Origin: Variovorax paradoxus EPS
GTDB lineage: Bacteria; Pseudomonadota; Gammaproteobacteria; Burkholderiales; Burkholderiaceae_C
Assembly: GCF_000184745.1 (NCBI RefSeq)
Contig: NC_014931.1
Location: forward strand, 2,356,001 to 2,420,000
Direction: 5' to 3'
DNA: 64,000 bases
The translations under genes and the position numbers were made by a program. Positions within the stretch are counted from its first letter, which is position 1, and every line of letters starts with the position of its first letter. Below are positions 39,768 through 48,193 of this stretch, in pieces. Under the pieces are notes generated by a model that was not told the DNA's origin, made no database searches, and saw only the letters and a list, made by a program, of their open reading frames with translations.

Positions 39768-40723
39768 GGAGACTCCTTGTCTTGGGATGTCGATTGTGTC
39801 TGGCTTTGCGAGGTGAGCTGGACCACTTCCCCCACCGGCTGCACGGTCACCCCGACGCTGAGCGTGTGCCTCGCGCCGCCATGCAGTACGCCGCGCATCG
39901 GCGAAACGTCGGAGTAGTCGCGGCCGATGGCCAGCGTGACGTAGTCCTCGCCCGGCTGGCGGCCGTTGGTGGGATCGAAGTCGGCCCAGCCGCCGTCGCC
40001 TTCGCCGCTCTCGCCGGGCATGTACACCGACACCCACGCGTGCGAGGCATCGGCGCCCACGAGGCGCGGCTGGCCCGGCGGCGGTTGCGTGAGCAGGTAG
40101 CCGCTCACGTAGCGCGCGGGCAGGCCCAGCGTGCGAAAGCACGCGATCATGATGTGCGCGAAGTCCTGGCACACGCCCTTGCGCTGGGCCAGCGCCTCGA
40201 CGGCGGGTGTGTTGATCTCGGTGCTGTCGGCGTCGTAGTCGAAGTCGCGGTACATGCGCTCGGTGAGGTCCATCGCCACGTCGAAGGTGGGGCGTCCGGG
40301 CGCGAAGCTCGCGCGCGCGTACGCGGCAAAGTCGTCGTGGCGCGGCACGTAGGGCGAGGGAAAGACGAACTCGGAAGCTGCGTCGAACGTGGCGTCCTTG
40401 CGGAAGCGGAAACGCTCGCGCACGGTCTCCCAGGGCAGCTCGCGGGCGATGGCGTCCGAGAGCACCGGCACCGAGGTATCGACCACGCTCTCGGCCGTGA
40501 CCACCAGCCGGTCGTGCGTGGCTTCGAGCGCAAAGAAGGCGCGGGTGTTGCCGTAGACATCGGGCAGTTCGCCGCGCTGCGCCGGCGGCGGATCGATCGT
40601 GAGCAGGTGGCTCACGAGCCGCTGCGAACCGGTGGCCAGCGGCTTCAGGTGGGCCAGGTGCTGCGCCGTCTCGACGGGCGGCGCGTATTCGTAGCGGGTT
40701 TCGTGGGTGACGTGCAGCAGCAT
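39764..40723 (-). CDS. Transglutaminase-like protease fold protein (small)
   Basis: A 319-aa protein. N-terminal beta domain (residues 1-155) starts MLLHVTHETRYEYAPPV, as in the bacterial transglutaminase N-terminal family. The catalytic triad of the core domain is Cys in RKGVCQDFAHI, His in DASHAWVSVYMPG and Asp in GWADFDPTNG. The C-terminus ends in a Ser/Gln-rich tail (TSQSQTQSTSQ, residues 304-314). No signal peptide. These proteins occur beside ATP-grasp/alpha-E genes and are predicted to cleave or crosslink amide bonds in a peptide made by that pair. Confidence 0.9.
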   Translation of the reverse strand: MLLHVTHETRYEYAPPVETAQHLAHLKPLATGSQRLVSHLLTIDPPPAQRGELPDVYGNTRAFFALEATHDRLVVTAESVVDTSVPVLSDAIARELPWETVRERFRFRKDATFDAASEFVFPSPYVPRHDDFAAYARASFAPGRPTFDVAMDLTERMYRDFDYDADSTEINTPAVEALAQRKGVCQDFAHIMIACFRTLGLPARYVSGYLLTQPPPGQPRLVGADASHAWVSVYMPGESGEGDGGWADFDPTNGRQPGEDYVTLAIGRDYSDVSPMRGVLHGGARHTLSVGVTVQPVGEVVQLTSQSQTQSTSQDKESP

Positions 40724-40742
40724 GGCGTCGGCAATCGGGTTC

Positions 40743-41555
40743 TTACTTCGACGCGGCGCCGAAGTGCGAGGCGTAGATCTTCGCGTAGGTGCCGTCGGCC
40801 TTGATGTCCGCGAGGCCCTTGTCGATCTTCGCCAGAAGCTCGGCATTGCCCTTCTTCACCGCGATACCGTACTGCTCGGAGGGAAAGCCCGCATCGCTCA
40901 CCGTCTTGAAGCCGCCACCCGCATTGTTCGCGAGGTAGTGCGCCACCACGCCGTTGTCGGCCACCACGGCCTGCACGCCGCCGGCTTCGAGTTCCTTCAG
41001 CGCGAGCGGTGTCGATTCGAAGCGCTTGATGGCTGTGTTCGACTTGCCGAGCAGCTTGCCCACGACTTCGTCGCCGGTGGTGCCGTTCTGCACGCCGACC
41101 TTCAGGGTCTTGATGTCGTCGAACTTCGCGACGGGCGAATCGCTCTTCACCGCGATGAGCTGCCTGGCCTCGAAGTAGGGCGGCGAGAAGTCCATGGTCT
41201 GGCGGCGCTCGTCGGTGATGGTGATGGACGACACCAAGAGGTCGCGGTCGCCCTGGTCGAGCGAATTGAAGATGCCTTCCCACGGCGTGTTGACGAACTT
41301 CACCTCGATGCCGGCCTTCTGCGCGACGGCCTTCACCACGTCGATGTCGAAGCCCACGACCTCGCCCTTTTCGTTCTGCGATTCGAAGGGCGCATAGGCC
41401 GCATCGGTGCCGACGACCAGCACGCGCGCCGCAGCCGGTGGTGGAGGCGCAGAAGCGGCGGCGGGTGCGGCGGCTTCCTGCTTGCCGCAGCCGGCGAGCG
41501 CGAGGCCGACCAGGAGGCTGGCTGCGGTGAGGGTGAGACGGCGATTGATGAGCAT
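40743..41555 (-). CDS. Orphan family-3 periplasmic binding lipoprotein
   Basis: A 270-aa protein. Signal and lipobox LALAGC (Cys near 24), a Pro/Ala linker, then a family-3 binding domain: VVGTDAAYAPFESQNEKGEV, VGFDIDVVKAVAQKAG. Arg in TDERRQTMDF and the Asp in AVVADNGVVAHY are present, so it looks like an amino-acid binder. No permease or ATPase is adjacent. It sits inside the transglutaminase/ATP-grasp operon on the minus strand, 19 bases upstream of the transglutaminase. Confidence 0.88.
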   Translation of the reverse strand: MLINRRLTLTAASLLVGLALAGCGKQEAAAPAAASAPPPPAAARVLVVGTDAAYAPFESQNEKGEVVGFDIDVVKAVAQKAGIEVKFVNTPWEGIFNSLDQGDRDLLVSSITITDERRQTMDFSPPYFEARQLIAVKSDSPVAKFDDIKTLKVGVQNGTTGDEVVGKLLGKSNTAIKRFESTPLALKELEAGGVQAVVADNGVVAHYLANNAGGGFKTVSDAGFPSEQYGIAVKKGNAELLAKIDKGLADIKADGTYAKIYASHFGAASK

Positions 41556-41581
41556 GTTCTGTCTCCTTGGATTCATTGTGG

Positions 41582-41650
41582 AACGCCGCGGAACCGGCTT
41601 TGCCGGGCCGCAGGCGTTGCCCCCCGGTGAGGGGGAGTGCGAAGCGACAC
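41582..41650. repeat. Comamonadaceae-type GC-rich intergenic repeat
   Basis: The 128-base gap between the orphan binding protein and the ATP-grasp/alpha-E gene holds ACCGGCTTTGCCGGGCC (a short hairpin), GCAGGCGTTG, CCCCCCGGTGAGGGGG (a second hairpin) and GCGAAGCGACACGAAGTGCG. From memory this composite looks like the dispersed intergenic elements of Variovorax and its relatives. I see only this copy in the window. Confidence 0.45.
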
Positions 41651-41683
41651 GAAGTGCGCGAAGCATGGGAGAGAGCCAGTTTT

Positions 41684-44455
41684 TCAGGCGCCGACGGAGC
41701 GCAGCGATTCGGATGTGAGCGTGAAGTAGCGCGTGCCGATGGCGTCCGACACATGGTAGGCCGCGGTCTCGCAGTTGGCGAGCAACTGGATCAGCGCGGG
41801 ATAGTTGGCCTCCGGCCCCGCGGCGCACAGGTGCTCGAGCGTCCAGGTGGCCGGATCGGGCAGTTCGTACGACAGCGCGGTGAGCTTGCCGGGCGCGCTG
41901 CCCGCGAGCCGAGCGATGCGCCCGCGCAGGGTCTGCGTGACCCAGGCCAGCGAGCGCGGGTTCTCGGCATCGAGCACCAGGAGGTCGACCAGCGTGGCGA
42001 CGTCGCGCCGTTGCTGGTAGCGCGCATGGAAGGTGATGGTGCTGTCGAACAGCGCCACCATCGCCTCGAAGCCGCTGACCTCGTGCACCGCGCCGTTGTC
42101 GAAGCCGACTTCGAGCGCGTTCGACAAAAAGCCCAGCCGCTCGATGTGGCGGCCGATGGACAGCAGGCGCCAGGCATCGTCGCGCGTCATGCGGTCGGTC
42201 TGCGCACCGGTCATGGCGGCCAGCGCGGTGCTGGCGGATTCGAGCGCGCGCAGCGCGGCGCTGGCGGCAAAGCTGCCTTCGCCGGCCTGCTCGGCGGCGC
42301 GGCGCAGGAACTCGGCTTCGGCGCGCACGATCTGGTTCCAGTTGTCCTGCGAGAGCCGCTCGCGCACCGCGGCCGCGGCCTGGCGGATGCAGCGGAGGCT
42401 GTAGCCGACGCTGCCGCCCCCATCGACATCGCCGAGCTCGGCCACCAGGGCACGCTCGAACACCCGGCGCGACTGCGGCGCGCTCGGCGCCTCGGCCGGC
42501 ACCAGCGCATTGCGCACGGCCATGCGGTGCAGCCATTCGAGCAGCGGGCGCGACGACTGGTCTTCGCCGCCCAGCAGGTTGAGCGTGAGGCGCGCCAGGC
42601 GCACCGCGTTCTCGGCGCGCTCGGTGTAGCGGCCAAGCCAGAACATGTTCTCCGCGGCGCGGCTGGTGACCGGTGCGCGGTGCCGCGCGAGCGAGGCCGG
42701 CGTGGCGTGCGGCTGCAGCAGCGTGGTGCGATCGACCTCGCCGTGCGTCTGCACCCACACGTCGGCACTGCTGCCGCCGCGCTGCATCGAGGCGATCTGC
42801 GCATCGGCGCCCGCGAGCCGGGCAAGGCCGCCGGGCAGCACGCGCCACGACTGCGCGCCGTCGCTCACCGCGAACACGCGCAAGAGCGCCGCGCGCGGCG
42901 CGATGTGGCCGGGCCCCAGGTCGCTCGTCCAGGTGGGGATCTGCGACAGCGGCAGGTAGCTCTGCACCGTGTGGGCGTCGCCCTCGCGCACGATGCGGCC
43001 GGCCCACTCGTCGAGTTCCCGCCGCCCCAGCTGGCTGCCGAGCACCGCATCGAAGCTCGTGCGGCCGTCGATGCCGGGGTAGGTCGGCTTGATGAAGCAG
43101 TCGCCCAGCTGCGGCAGCACCGCCTCGAGCGCGGCGCGCTCGCCGCACCACCAGGTGGGGAGGGCTGGCAGCTTCAGCTTTTCGCCGATCAGCCGGCGGG
43201 CAAGGCCCGGCAGGAAGCCAAGCAGCGCGGGCGATTCGAGAAACGCCGAGCCCGGCATGTTGGCCACCAGCACATTGCCGGCACGAATCGCTTGCAGCAG
43301 GCCGGGCACGCCGAGCGTGGAATCGGGGCGCAGCTCCAGCGGGTCAAGGAACTGATCGTCCAGCCGCTTGATGAGACCGTGCACCGGACGCAAGCCCTGC
43401 AGCGTCTTGAGGTAGAGCCGCTGGTCGCGCACCGTGAGGTCGCTGCCCTCGACCAGCGTCACGCCCAGGTAGCGCGCGAGGTACGCGTGCTCGAAGTAGG
43501 TTTCGTTGTACGGGCCGGGCGTGAGCAGCGCAATATGGGGCGGCACGCCGGCCGGGCACATGCGCTGCAGGCCGTCCATCATGGCGCTGTAGGTGGCGGC
43601 CAGACGCTGCACGTGCAGCGCCTCGAAGGCCTGCGGAAACTGCCGCGTGATGGCCAGCCGGTTTTCCAGCAGGTAGCCCAGGCCCGAAGGTGCCTGGGTG
43701 CGCTGCGACACCACCCACCAGTTGCCGTCGGGGCCGCGCGCGAGGTCGAACGCCGCGATGTGCAGCCAGGTGTCGCCTGGCGGCTTCACGCCGTGCAGGG
43801 CACGCAGGTAGCCCGGATGGCCGCGCACCAGCGCCGGCGGAATGAGCCCTTCGCTCAGCAACTGCTGCGGGCCGTAGACATCGGCCATCACCCGGTCGAG
43901 CACGCGCACCCGCTGCAGCACGCCGGCCTCGATCTGGCTCCAGCTTTCGGGGGAAACGATCAGCGGGAACAGGTCGAGCGACCAGGGCCGCTGCGGACCG
44001 TTGGTGGCATCGGCGTAGACGTTGTAGGTGACGCCGTTGTCGCGGATCTGCCGCTCCAGGCTGACCGCGCGGCGCGGCAGGTCGTTGAAGCCGCCCGGGC
44101 CGAGTTGGTCGAAGAAGGCGTTCCAGGCGGGGGTGAGCGGTGGGGTTTCGCTGGTCGCCGCTGACGGTTGCTGCGCTTGCGACTGCGATTGGCTCTGGGA
44201 CTGCGATGCGGAAGATTGGGGCTGGGATTGCGATTGGGTGGCAGCCGGGCGTTCCGCGGCCGCGTCGTACAGCAGCGGGGCACTTGCCGCCGGGGCCGTA
44301 CCCGGCGATGCGGGCCGCAGAGGCGCCACCGGCGTGGCCCCGCCACGCAATTCATCGAAGTGGCCGGGCAGGGCGGCCGGTGCGAGCGTCGACGCCAAGG
44401 CCGCTGGAAACTCCAGAGCTTGGGCGTCGAACAGGGATTCGTTCAAAGGTTCCAC
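41684..44455 (-). CDS. Fused circularly permuted ATP-grasp / alpha-E protein
   Basis: A 923-aa fusion. Residues 1-110 are disordered, with a Ser-Gln repeat (74-97). Residues about 110-590 are a circularly permuted ATP-grasp (DUF404/DUF407): LLSEGLIPPALVRGHPGYLR, ENRLAITRQFPQAF, LTPGPYNETYFEHAYLARYL. Residues about 605-923 are an alpha-E (DUF403) helical domain: AAENMFWLGRYTERAENAVR and YELPDPATWTLEHLC. Predicted role: ATP-dependent amide ligation making a peptide or tag, with alpha-E of unknown help. The same two domains exist as separate genes at 51776-54276. Confidence 0.92.
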   Translation of the reverse strand: MEPLNESLFDAQALEFPAALASTLAPAALPGHFDELRGGATPVAPLRPASPGTAPAASAPLLYDAAAERPAATQSQSQPQSSASQSQSQSQSQAQQPSAATSETPPLTPAWNAFFDQLGPGGFNDLPRRAVSLERQIRDNGVTYNVYADATNGPQRPWSLDLFPLIVSPESWSQIEAGVLQRVRVLDRVMADVYGPQQLLSEGLIPPALVRGHPGYLRALHGVKPPGDTWLHIAAFDLARGPDGNWWVVSQRTQAPSGLGYLLENRLAITRQFPQAFEALHVQRLAATYSAMMDGLQRMCPAGVPPHIALLTPGPYNETYFEHAYLARYLGVTLVEGSDLTVRDQRLYLKTLQGLRPVHGLIKRLDDQFLDPLELRPDSTLGVPGLLQAIRAGNVLVANMPGSAFLESPALLGFLPGLARRLIGEKLKLPALPTWWCGERAALEAVLPQLGDCFIKPTYPGIDGRTSFDAVLGSQLGRRELDEWAGRIVREGDAHTVQSYLPLSQIPTWTSDLGPGHIAPRAALLRVFAVSDGAQSWRVLPGGLARLAGADAQIASMQRGGSSADVWVQTHGEVDRTTLLQPHATPASLARHRAPVTSRAAENMFWLGRYTERAENAVRLARLTLNLLGGEDQSSRPLLEWLHRMAVRNALVPAEAPSAPQSRRVFERALVAELGDVDGGGSVGYSLRCIRQAAAAVRERLSQDNWNQIVRAEAEFLRRAAEQAGEGSFAASAALRALESASTALAAMTGAQTDRMTRDDAWRLLSIGRHIERLGFLSNALEVGFDNGAVHEVSGFEAMVALFDSTITFHARYQQRRDVATLVDLLVLDAENPRSLAWVTQTLRGRIARLAGSAPGKLTALSYELPDPATWTLEHLCAAGPEANYPALIQLLANCETAAYHVSDAIGTRYFTLTSESLRSVGA

Positions 44456-44518
44456 AGGTGGGGGATTGTCACACCGCCGTCACGGCGAGGCCGCTTCGGC
44501 AGTGTGCTAAATGACCCC

Positions 44519-47500
44519 TTATCGCCGCAGATCCAGCGTGAACGGGAATTCGCGGCTGCCCGGCAGCTCGATGGTGGCCGGCGGCGTGCGCATGAGGCCG
44601 GGCGTGTGGCCCATGCGCGTGAAGCGCGAATGGCGGCGGCTCTCGGCCTCGTAGGCGTTGACCGGGAAGCTGTCGTAGTTGCGTCCGCCCGGGTGGGCCA
44701 CGAAATACTGGCAGCCGCCCAGCGAGCGCTTCATCCAGGTGTCCACCAAGTCGAAGGTCAGCGGCGCATGGGCGCCGATGCTCGGATGTAGCGCCGAAGG
44801 CGGGTTCCAGGCCTTGTAGCGCACGCCCGCGACGAATTCGCCGGTCACGCCCGTCGGCTGCAGCGGCAGAACTTTGCCGTTGACGGTGATGACGTGGCGG
44901 CTCTCGTTGAGGCCGGTCACGCGCACTTCGATGCGCTCGAGCGACGAGTCGACATAGCGCACCGTGCCGCCCGCCGAGCCTTCCTCGCCCATCACGTGCC
45001 ATGGCTCCAGCGCGTTGCGCAGCGACAGCTCCACGCCCATCGCCTGCATCTGGCCCACGAGCGGGAAGCGGAACTCGAAGTGCGGCGCGAACCAGTCGGG
45101 ATCGAAGGCAAAGCCGGCCTGGCGCATCTCGCTGATGACGTCGTCGAAGTCCATCTTCACGAAGGTCGGCAAGAGGAAGCGGTCGTGCAGCTCGGTGCCC
45201 CAGCGGGTGACGGGCGCCTTGTAGGGCTCGTCCCAGAAGCGGGCGACCAGCGCGCGAATCAGCAGCTGCTGCGCGATGCTCATGCGCGCATGCGGCGGCA
45301 TTTCAAATGCGCGCAGCTCCAGCAGGCCCAGGCGGCCGGTGCTGGAATCAGGCGAGTAGAGCTTGTCGATGCAGAACTCGCTGCGGTGCGTGTTGCCCGA
45401 CACGTCGATCAGGATGTTGCGCAGCGTGCGGTCGACCAGCCACGCGGGCATGTTGGCGCCGTAGATCTCGCGGTTCTTCGCGATTTCCTGCAGAGCGATT
45501 TCGAGCTCGTAGACCTGGTCGTTGCGCGCTTCGTCCACGCGCGGCGCCTGGCTGGTCGGGCCGATGAACATGCCCGAGAACAGGTAGCTCAGCGACGGAT
45601 GGTTGTGCCAGTAGAGCAAGAGGCTCGCAAGCAGTTCGGGCCGGCGCAGGAAGGGGCTGTCCGCCGGCGTGGCGCCGCCCATCACGAAATGGTTGCCGCC
45701 GCCGGTGCCGGTGTGGCGGCCATCGGTCATGAACTTCTCGGCCGACAGGCGCGTCTCGAACGCGGCGTTGTAGAGGAACTCGGTGTGGGCGACCAGTTCC
45801 TTCCAGTTGTGGGCCGGATGGATGTTGACTTCGATCACGCCCGGGTCGGGCGTCACGGCCAGCATCTTCAGACGCGGATCGCGCGGCGGCGGATAGCCTT
45901 CCATCACGATGCGCATGCCCAGGTCGCGCGCGGTGGCTTCGATGGCGGCGACGAGGTCCAGGTAGTCCTCCAGGCGCGCGAGCGGCGGCATGAAGACGTA
46001 GAGCACGCCGGAAGCGCTGCCCTTCTTCTCGGCCGACGGACCGTTGGCGCGGCGCGGGTCGCGCACCTCGACGCACAGCGCGGTGCGCGTGACCCAATGG
46101 GCCGATTCGCCGCGCAGGGGCTGGCGGATCGCTGGCGTGGCGCCGGCGTTTGCGGCTGCGAAGGCCGCTGCCGCCGCAGCTGCCGCATCCCCGTTCGATG
46201 CATCGCCTGGGCTCTGCATGCGCAGCGAGGCGGGCACCACCGGCGGTGTGCCGAAGGTGTAGGGCACGTCGCCGAGGTTCGCACCGACTGCACCGGCCAC
46301 ACCGGCAGCGCCCGTGCTGTAGCGCGCACGGTAGTCGGCCGCGCTCGGCAACGCACCGCGCGGCGCGGTCGGGTCGCGCTCGATCAGGTAGGGATAGTCG
46401 CCCTTGCTCGCCCACGGTTGCGAGTCGAGCGGCAGGCGGTAGCCCATCGGCGAGTCGCCCGGAATGAGATAGAGCCGGTCGTCGCGCAGGAACCAGGGGC
46501 CGGTCTTCCAGCCGGGGCCGGCGAGCGCGGGCGCATCGCCATCCGCATTGCCGGGCTCGATGGGCAGCATGTAGCCGATCACCGCATCGAGCTTCTGCGT
46601 GAACACGCGGCGCAGGCGCACGCGTTCGAGTTCGTCGTCCAGCTTCGATTCGAAAGGATCGACGTTCACCGGCAGGCGGCGTTCGCGCCAGAGATAGTAG
46701 TAGGTGTCTTCGTAGCCGGGCTGGATGTAGCGCTCGGTGAGGCCGAGGTTGCCGGCCAGCGTGGCGGTGAAGCGTTGGGCGTCTTCGCTCGTGTAGTGCG
46801 TGGGGAAGCGCTCGTCGGCGAAGAGCGCCGGGTCGTGCCACAGCGTCTGGCCGTCGGCGCGCCAGAAGATCGAGAGCGCCCAGCGCGGCAACTGCTCGCC
46901 CGGGTACCACTTGCCCTGGCCGAAATGCAGGAAGCCGCCGTTGCCGTATTCGGCGCGCAGCTTGTGAACGAGTTCGGTCGCGTAGCCGCGCTTCGTGGGG
47001 CCGAGCGCGTCGGTGTTCCACTCGGGCGCATCGCGGTCGCTGGTGGCCACGTAGGTGGGCTCGCCGCCCATCGTGAGGCGCACATCGCCGGCCTTCAGGC
47101 GCGCATCGACGGCGTCGCCGAGCGAGAGAACCTCGGCCCATTGCTCTTCGGTGTAGGGCTTGGTGACGCGCGGCGATTCGTAGATGCGCGTGACCTTCAT
47201 CTCGTGGCCGAACTCGACCTCGGACTCATCGACGCCGCCTTCGATGGGCGCGGCGCTCGACGGCGTGGGCGTGCAGGCGAGCGGAATGTGGCCTTCGCCG
47301 GCCATGAGGCCCGAGGTGGCATCGAGGCCGATCCAGCCGGCGCCCGGCAGGAACACCTCGCACCAGGCGTGCAAGTCGGTGAAGTCGACCGTGGTGCCGC
47401 TCGGACCGTCCAGCGCCTTCACGTCGGGCGTGAGTTGGATCAGGTAGCCCGAGACGAAACGCGCGGCCAGGCCCATGTGGCGCAACAGTTGCACCAGCAG

Positions 47501-48055
47501 CCAGCCCGAGTCGCGGCACGAGCCGCTGCCGTTGGTGAGCGTTTCTTCCGGCGTCTGCACGCCGGGCTCCATGCGGATGAGGTAGTTGACGTCCTGCTGC
47601 ACCTGCTGGTTCAGGCCCACCAGGAAGTCGATGGTGCGCTGTTCCTTGCGGTCGATTTTTTCGAGATAGGCCTCCACCAGCGGCGTGACCGGGTCCGCCA
47701 CGAGGTAGGGCGCGAGTTCTTCGGCCTGCGAGGCGGTGTACTTGAACGGAAAGTTCTCGGCCTGCGGCTCGAGGAAGAAATCGAAGGGGTTGTAGACCGC
47801 CATTTCGACCACGAGGTCGACGGTGACCTTGAATTCGCGCGTCTTCTCGGGGAACACCAGCCGCGCCTGGTAGTTCGCGAACGGGTCCTGCATCCAGTTG
47901 ACGAAGTGCTCGGCCGGCTCGACCGTGAGCGAATACGAGATCACGTTGCTGCGGCAATGCGGCGCGGGCCGCAAGCGCACGACCTGCGGGCCCAACTGCA
48001 CCAGGCGGTCGTATTTGTAGTGGGTGACGTGGTGGAGTGCGGCGTGAATGGACAT
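44519..48055 (-). CDS. Large transglutaminase-like protein with DUF2126 domain
   Basis: An 1178-aa protein. Residues 1-290 are a transglutaminase-like protease: MSIHAALHHVTHYKYDRLVQ, catalytic Cys in NGSGSCRDSGWLLVQLL, His in DLHAWCEVFLPGAGW, Asp in GLDATSG. The remainder is DUF2126 (residues about 310-1178), with LTMGGEPTYVATSDRDAPEW and GTGGGNHFVMGGATPADSPF. An Ala-rich linker (residues about 610-650) lies inside. No signal peptide. The family sits with ATP-grasp and alpha-E genes and may process or ligate the same peptide. It is the first gene of the minus-strand operon; the 138-base gap upstream faces comEC. Confidence 0.93.
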   Translation of the reverse strand: MSIHAALHHVTHYKYDRLVQLGPQVVRLRPAPHCRSNVISYSLTVEPAEHFVNWMQDPFANYQARLVFPEKTREFKVTVDLVVEMAVYNPFDFFLEPQAENFPFKYTASQAEELAPYLVADPVTPLVEAYLEKIDRKEQRTIDFLVGLNQQVQQDVNYLIRMEPGVQTPEETLTNGSGSCRDSGWLLVQLLRHMGLAARFVSGYLIQLTPDVKALDGPSGTTVDFTDLHAWCEVFLPGAGWIGLDATSGLMAGEGHIPLACTPTPSSAAPIEGGVDESEVEFGHEMKVTRIYESPRVTKPYTEEQWAEVLSLGDAVDARLKAGDVRLTMGGEPTYVATSDRDAPEWNTDALGPTKRGYATELVHKLRAEYGNGGFLHFGQGKWYPGEQLPRWALSIFWRADGQTLWHDPALFADERFPTHYTSEDAQRFTATLAGNLGLTERYIQPGYEDTYYYLWRERRLPVNVDPFESKLDDELERVRLRRVFTQKLDAVIGYMLPIEPGNADGDAPALAGPGWKTGPWFLRDDRLYLIPGDSPMGYRLPLDSQPWASKGDYPYLIERDPTAPRGALPSAADYRARYSTGAAGVAGAVGANLGDVPYTFGTPPVVPASLRMQSPGDASNGDAAAAAAAAFAAANAGATPAIRQPLRGESAHWVTRTALCVEVRDPRRANGPSAEKKGSASGVLYVFMPPLARLEDYLDLVAAIEATARDLGMRIVMEGYPPPRDPRLKMLAVTPDPGVIEVNIHPAHNWKELVAHTEFLYNAAFETRLSAEKFMTDGRHTGTGGGNHFVMGGATPADSPFLRRPELLASLLLYWHNHPSLSYLFSGMFIGPTSQAPRVDEARNDQVYELEIALQEIAKNREIYGANMPAWLVDRTLRNILIDVSGNTHRSEFCIDKLYSPDSSTGRLGLLELRAFEMPPHARMSIAQQLLIRALVARFWDEPYKAPVTRWGTELHDRFLLPTFVKMDFDDVISEMRQAGFAFDPDWFAPHFEFRFPLVGQMQAMGVELSLRNALEPWHVMGEEGSAGGTVRYVDSSLERIEVRVTGLNESRHVITVNGKVLPLQPTGVTGEFVAGVRYKAWNPPSALHPSIGAHAPLTFDLVDTWMKRSLGGCQYFVAHPGGRNYDSFPVNAYEAESRRHSRFTRMGHTPGLMRTPPATIELPGSREFPFTLDLRR

Positions 48056-48193
48056 GCGTTTTTGTGTGCAGTACTGCGAGATTGCATCGAAAAGATGTCT
48101 CTTGTGAGACGCATACTAGCCGAGATAACAAGCAATTAACGCGCCATCGAGCGCGGGTTCGGGGAGGGTTTGCATCATGTGTCGTGAGGTTGT

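Noticed and set aside
48097..48110. GTCTC-TTGT-GAGAC hairpin upstream of the large transglutaminase gene
   Set aside because: Five-base arms are expected by chance; no conserved partner site or T-run was seen.
44894..48139. 1081-codon plus-strand open frame opposite the large transglutaminase gene
   Set aside because: Shadow of the DUF2126 gene; the minus-strand protein has clear catalytic motifs and the plus frame has none.
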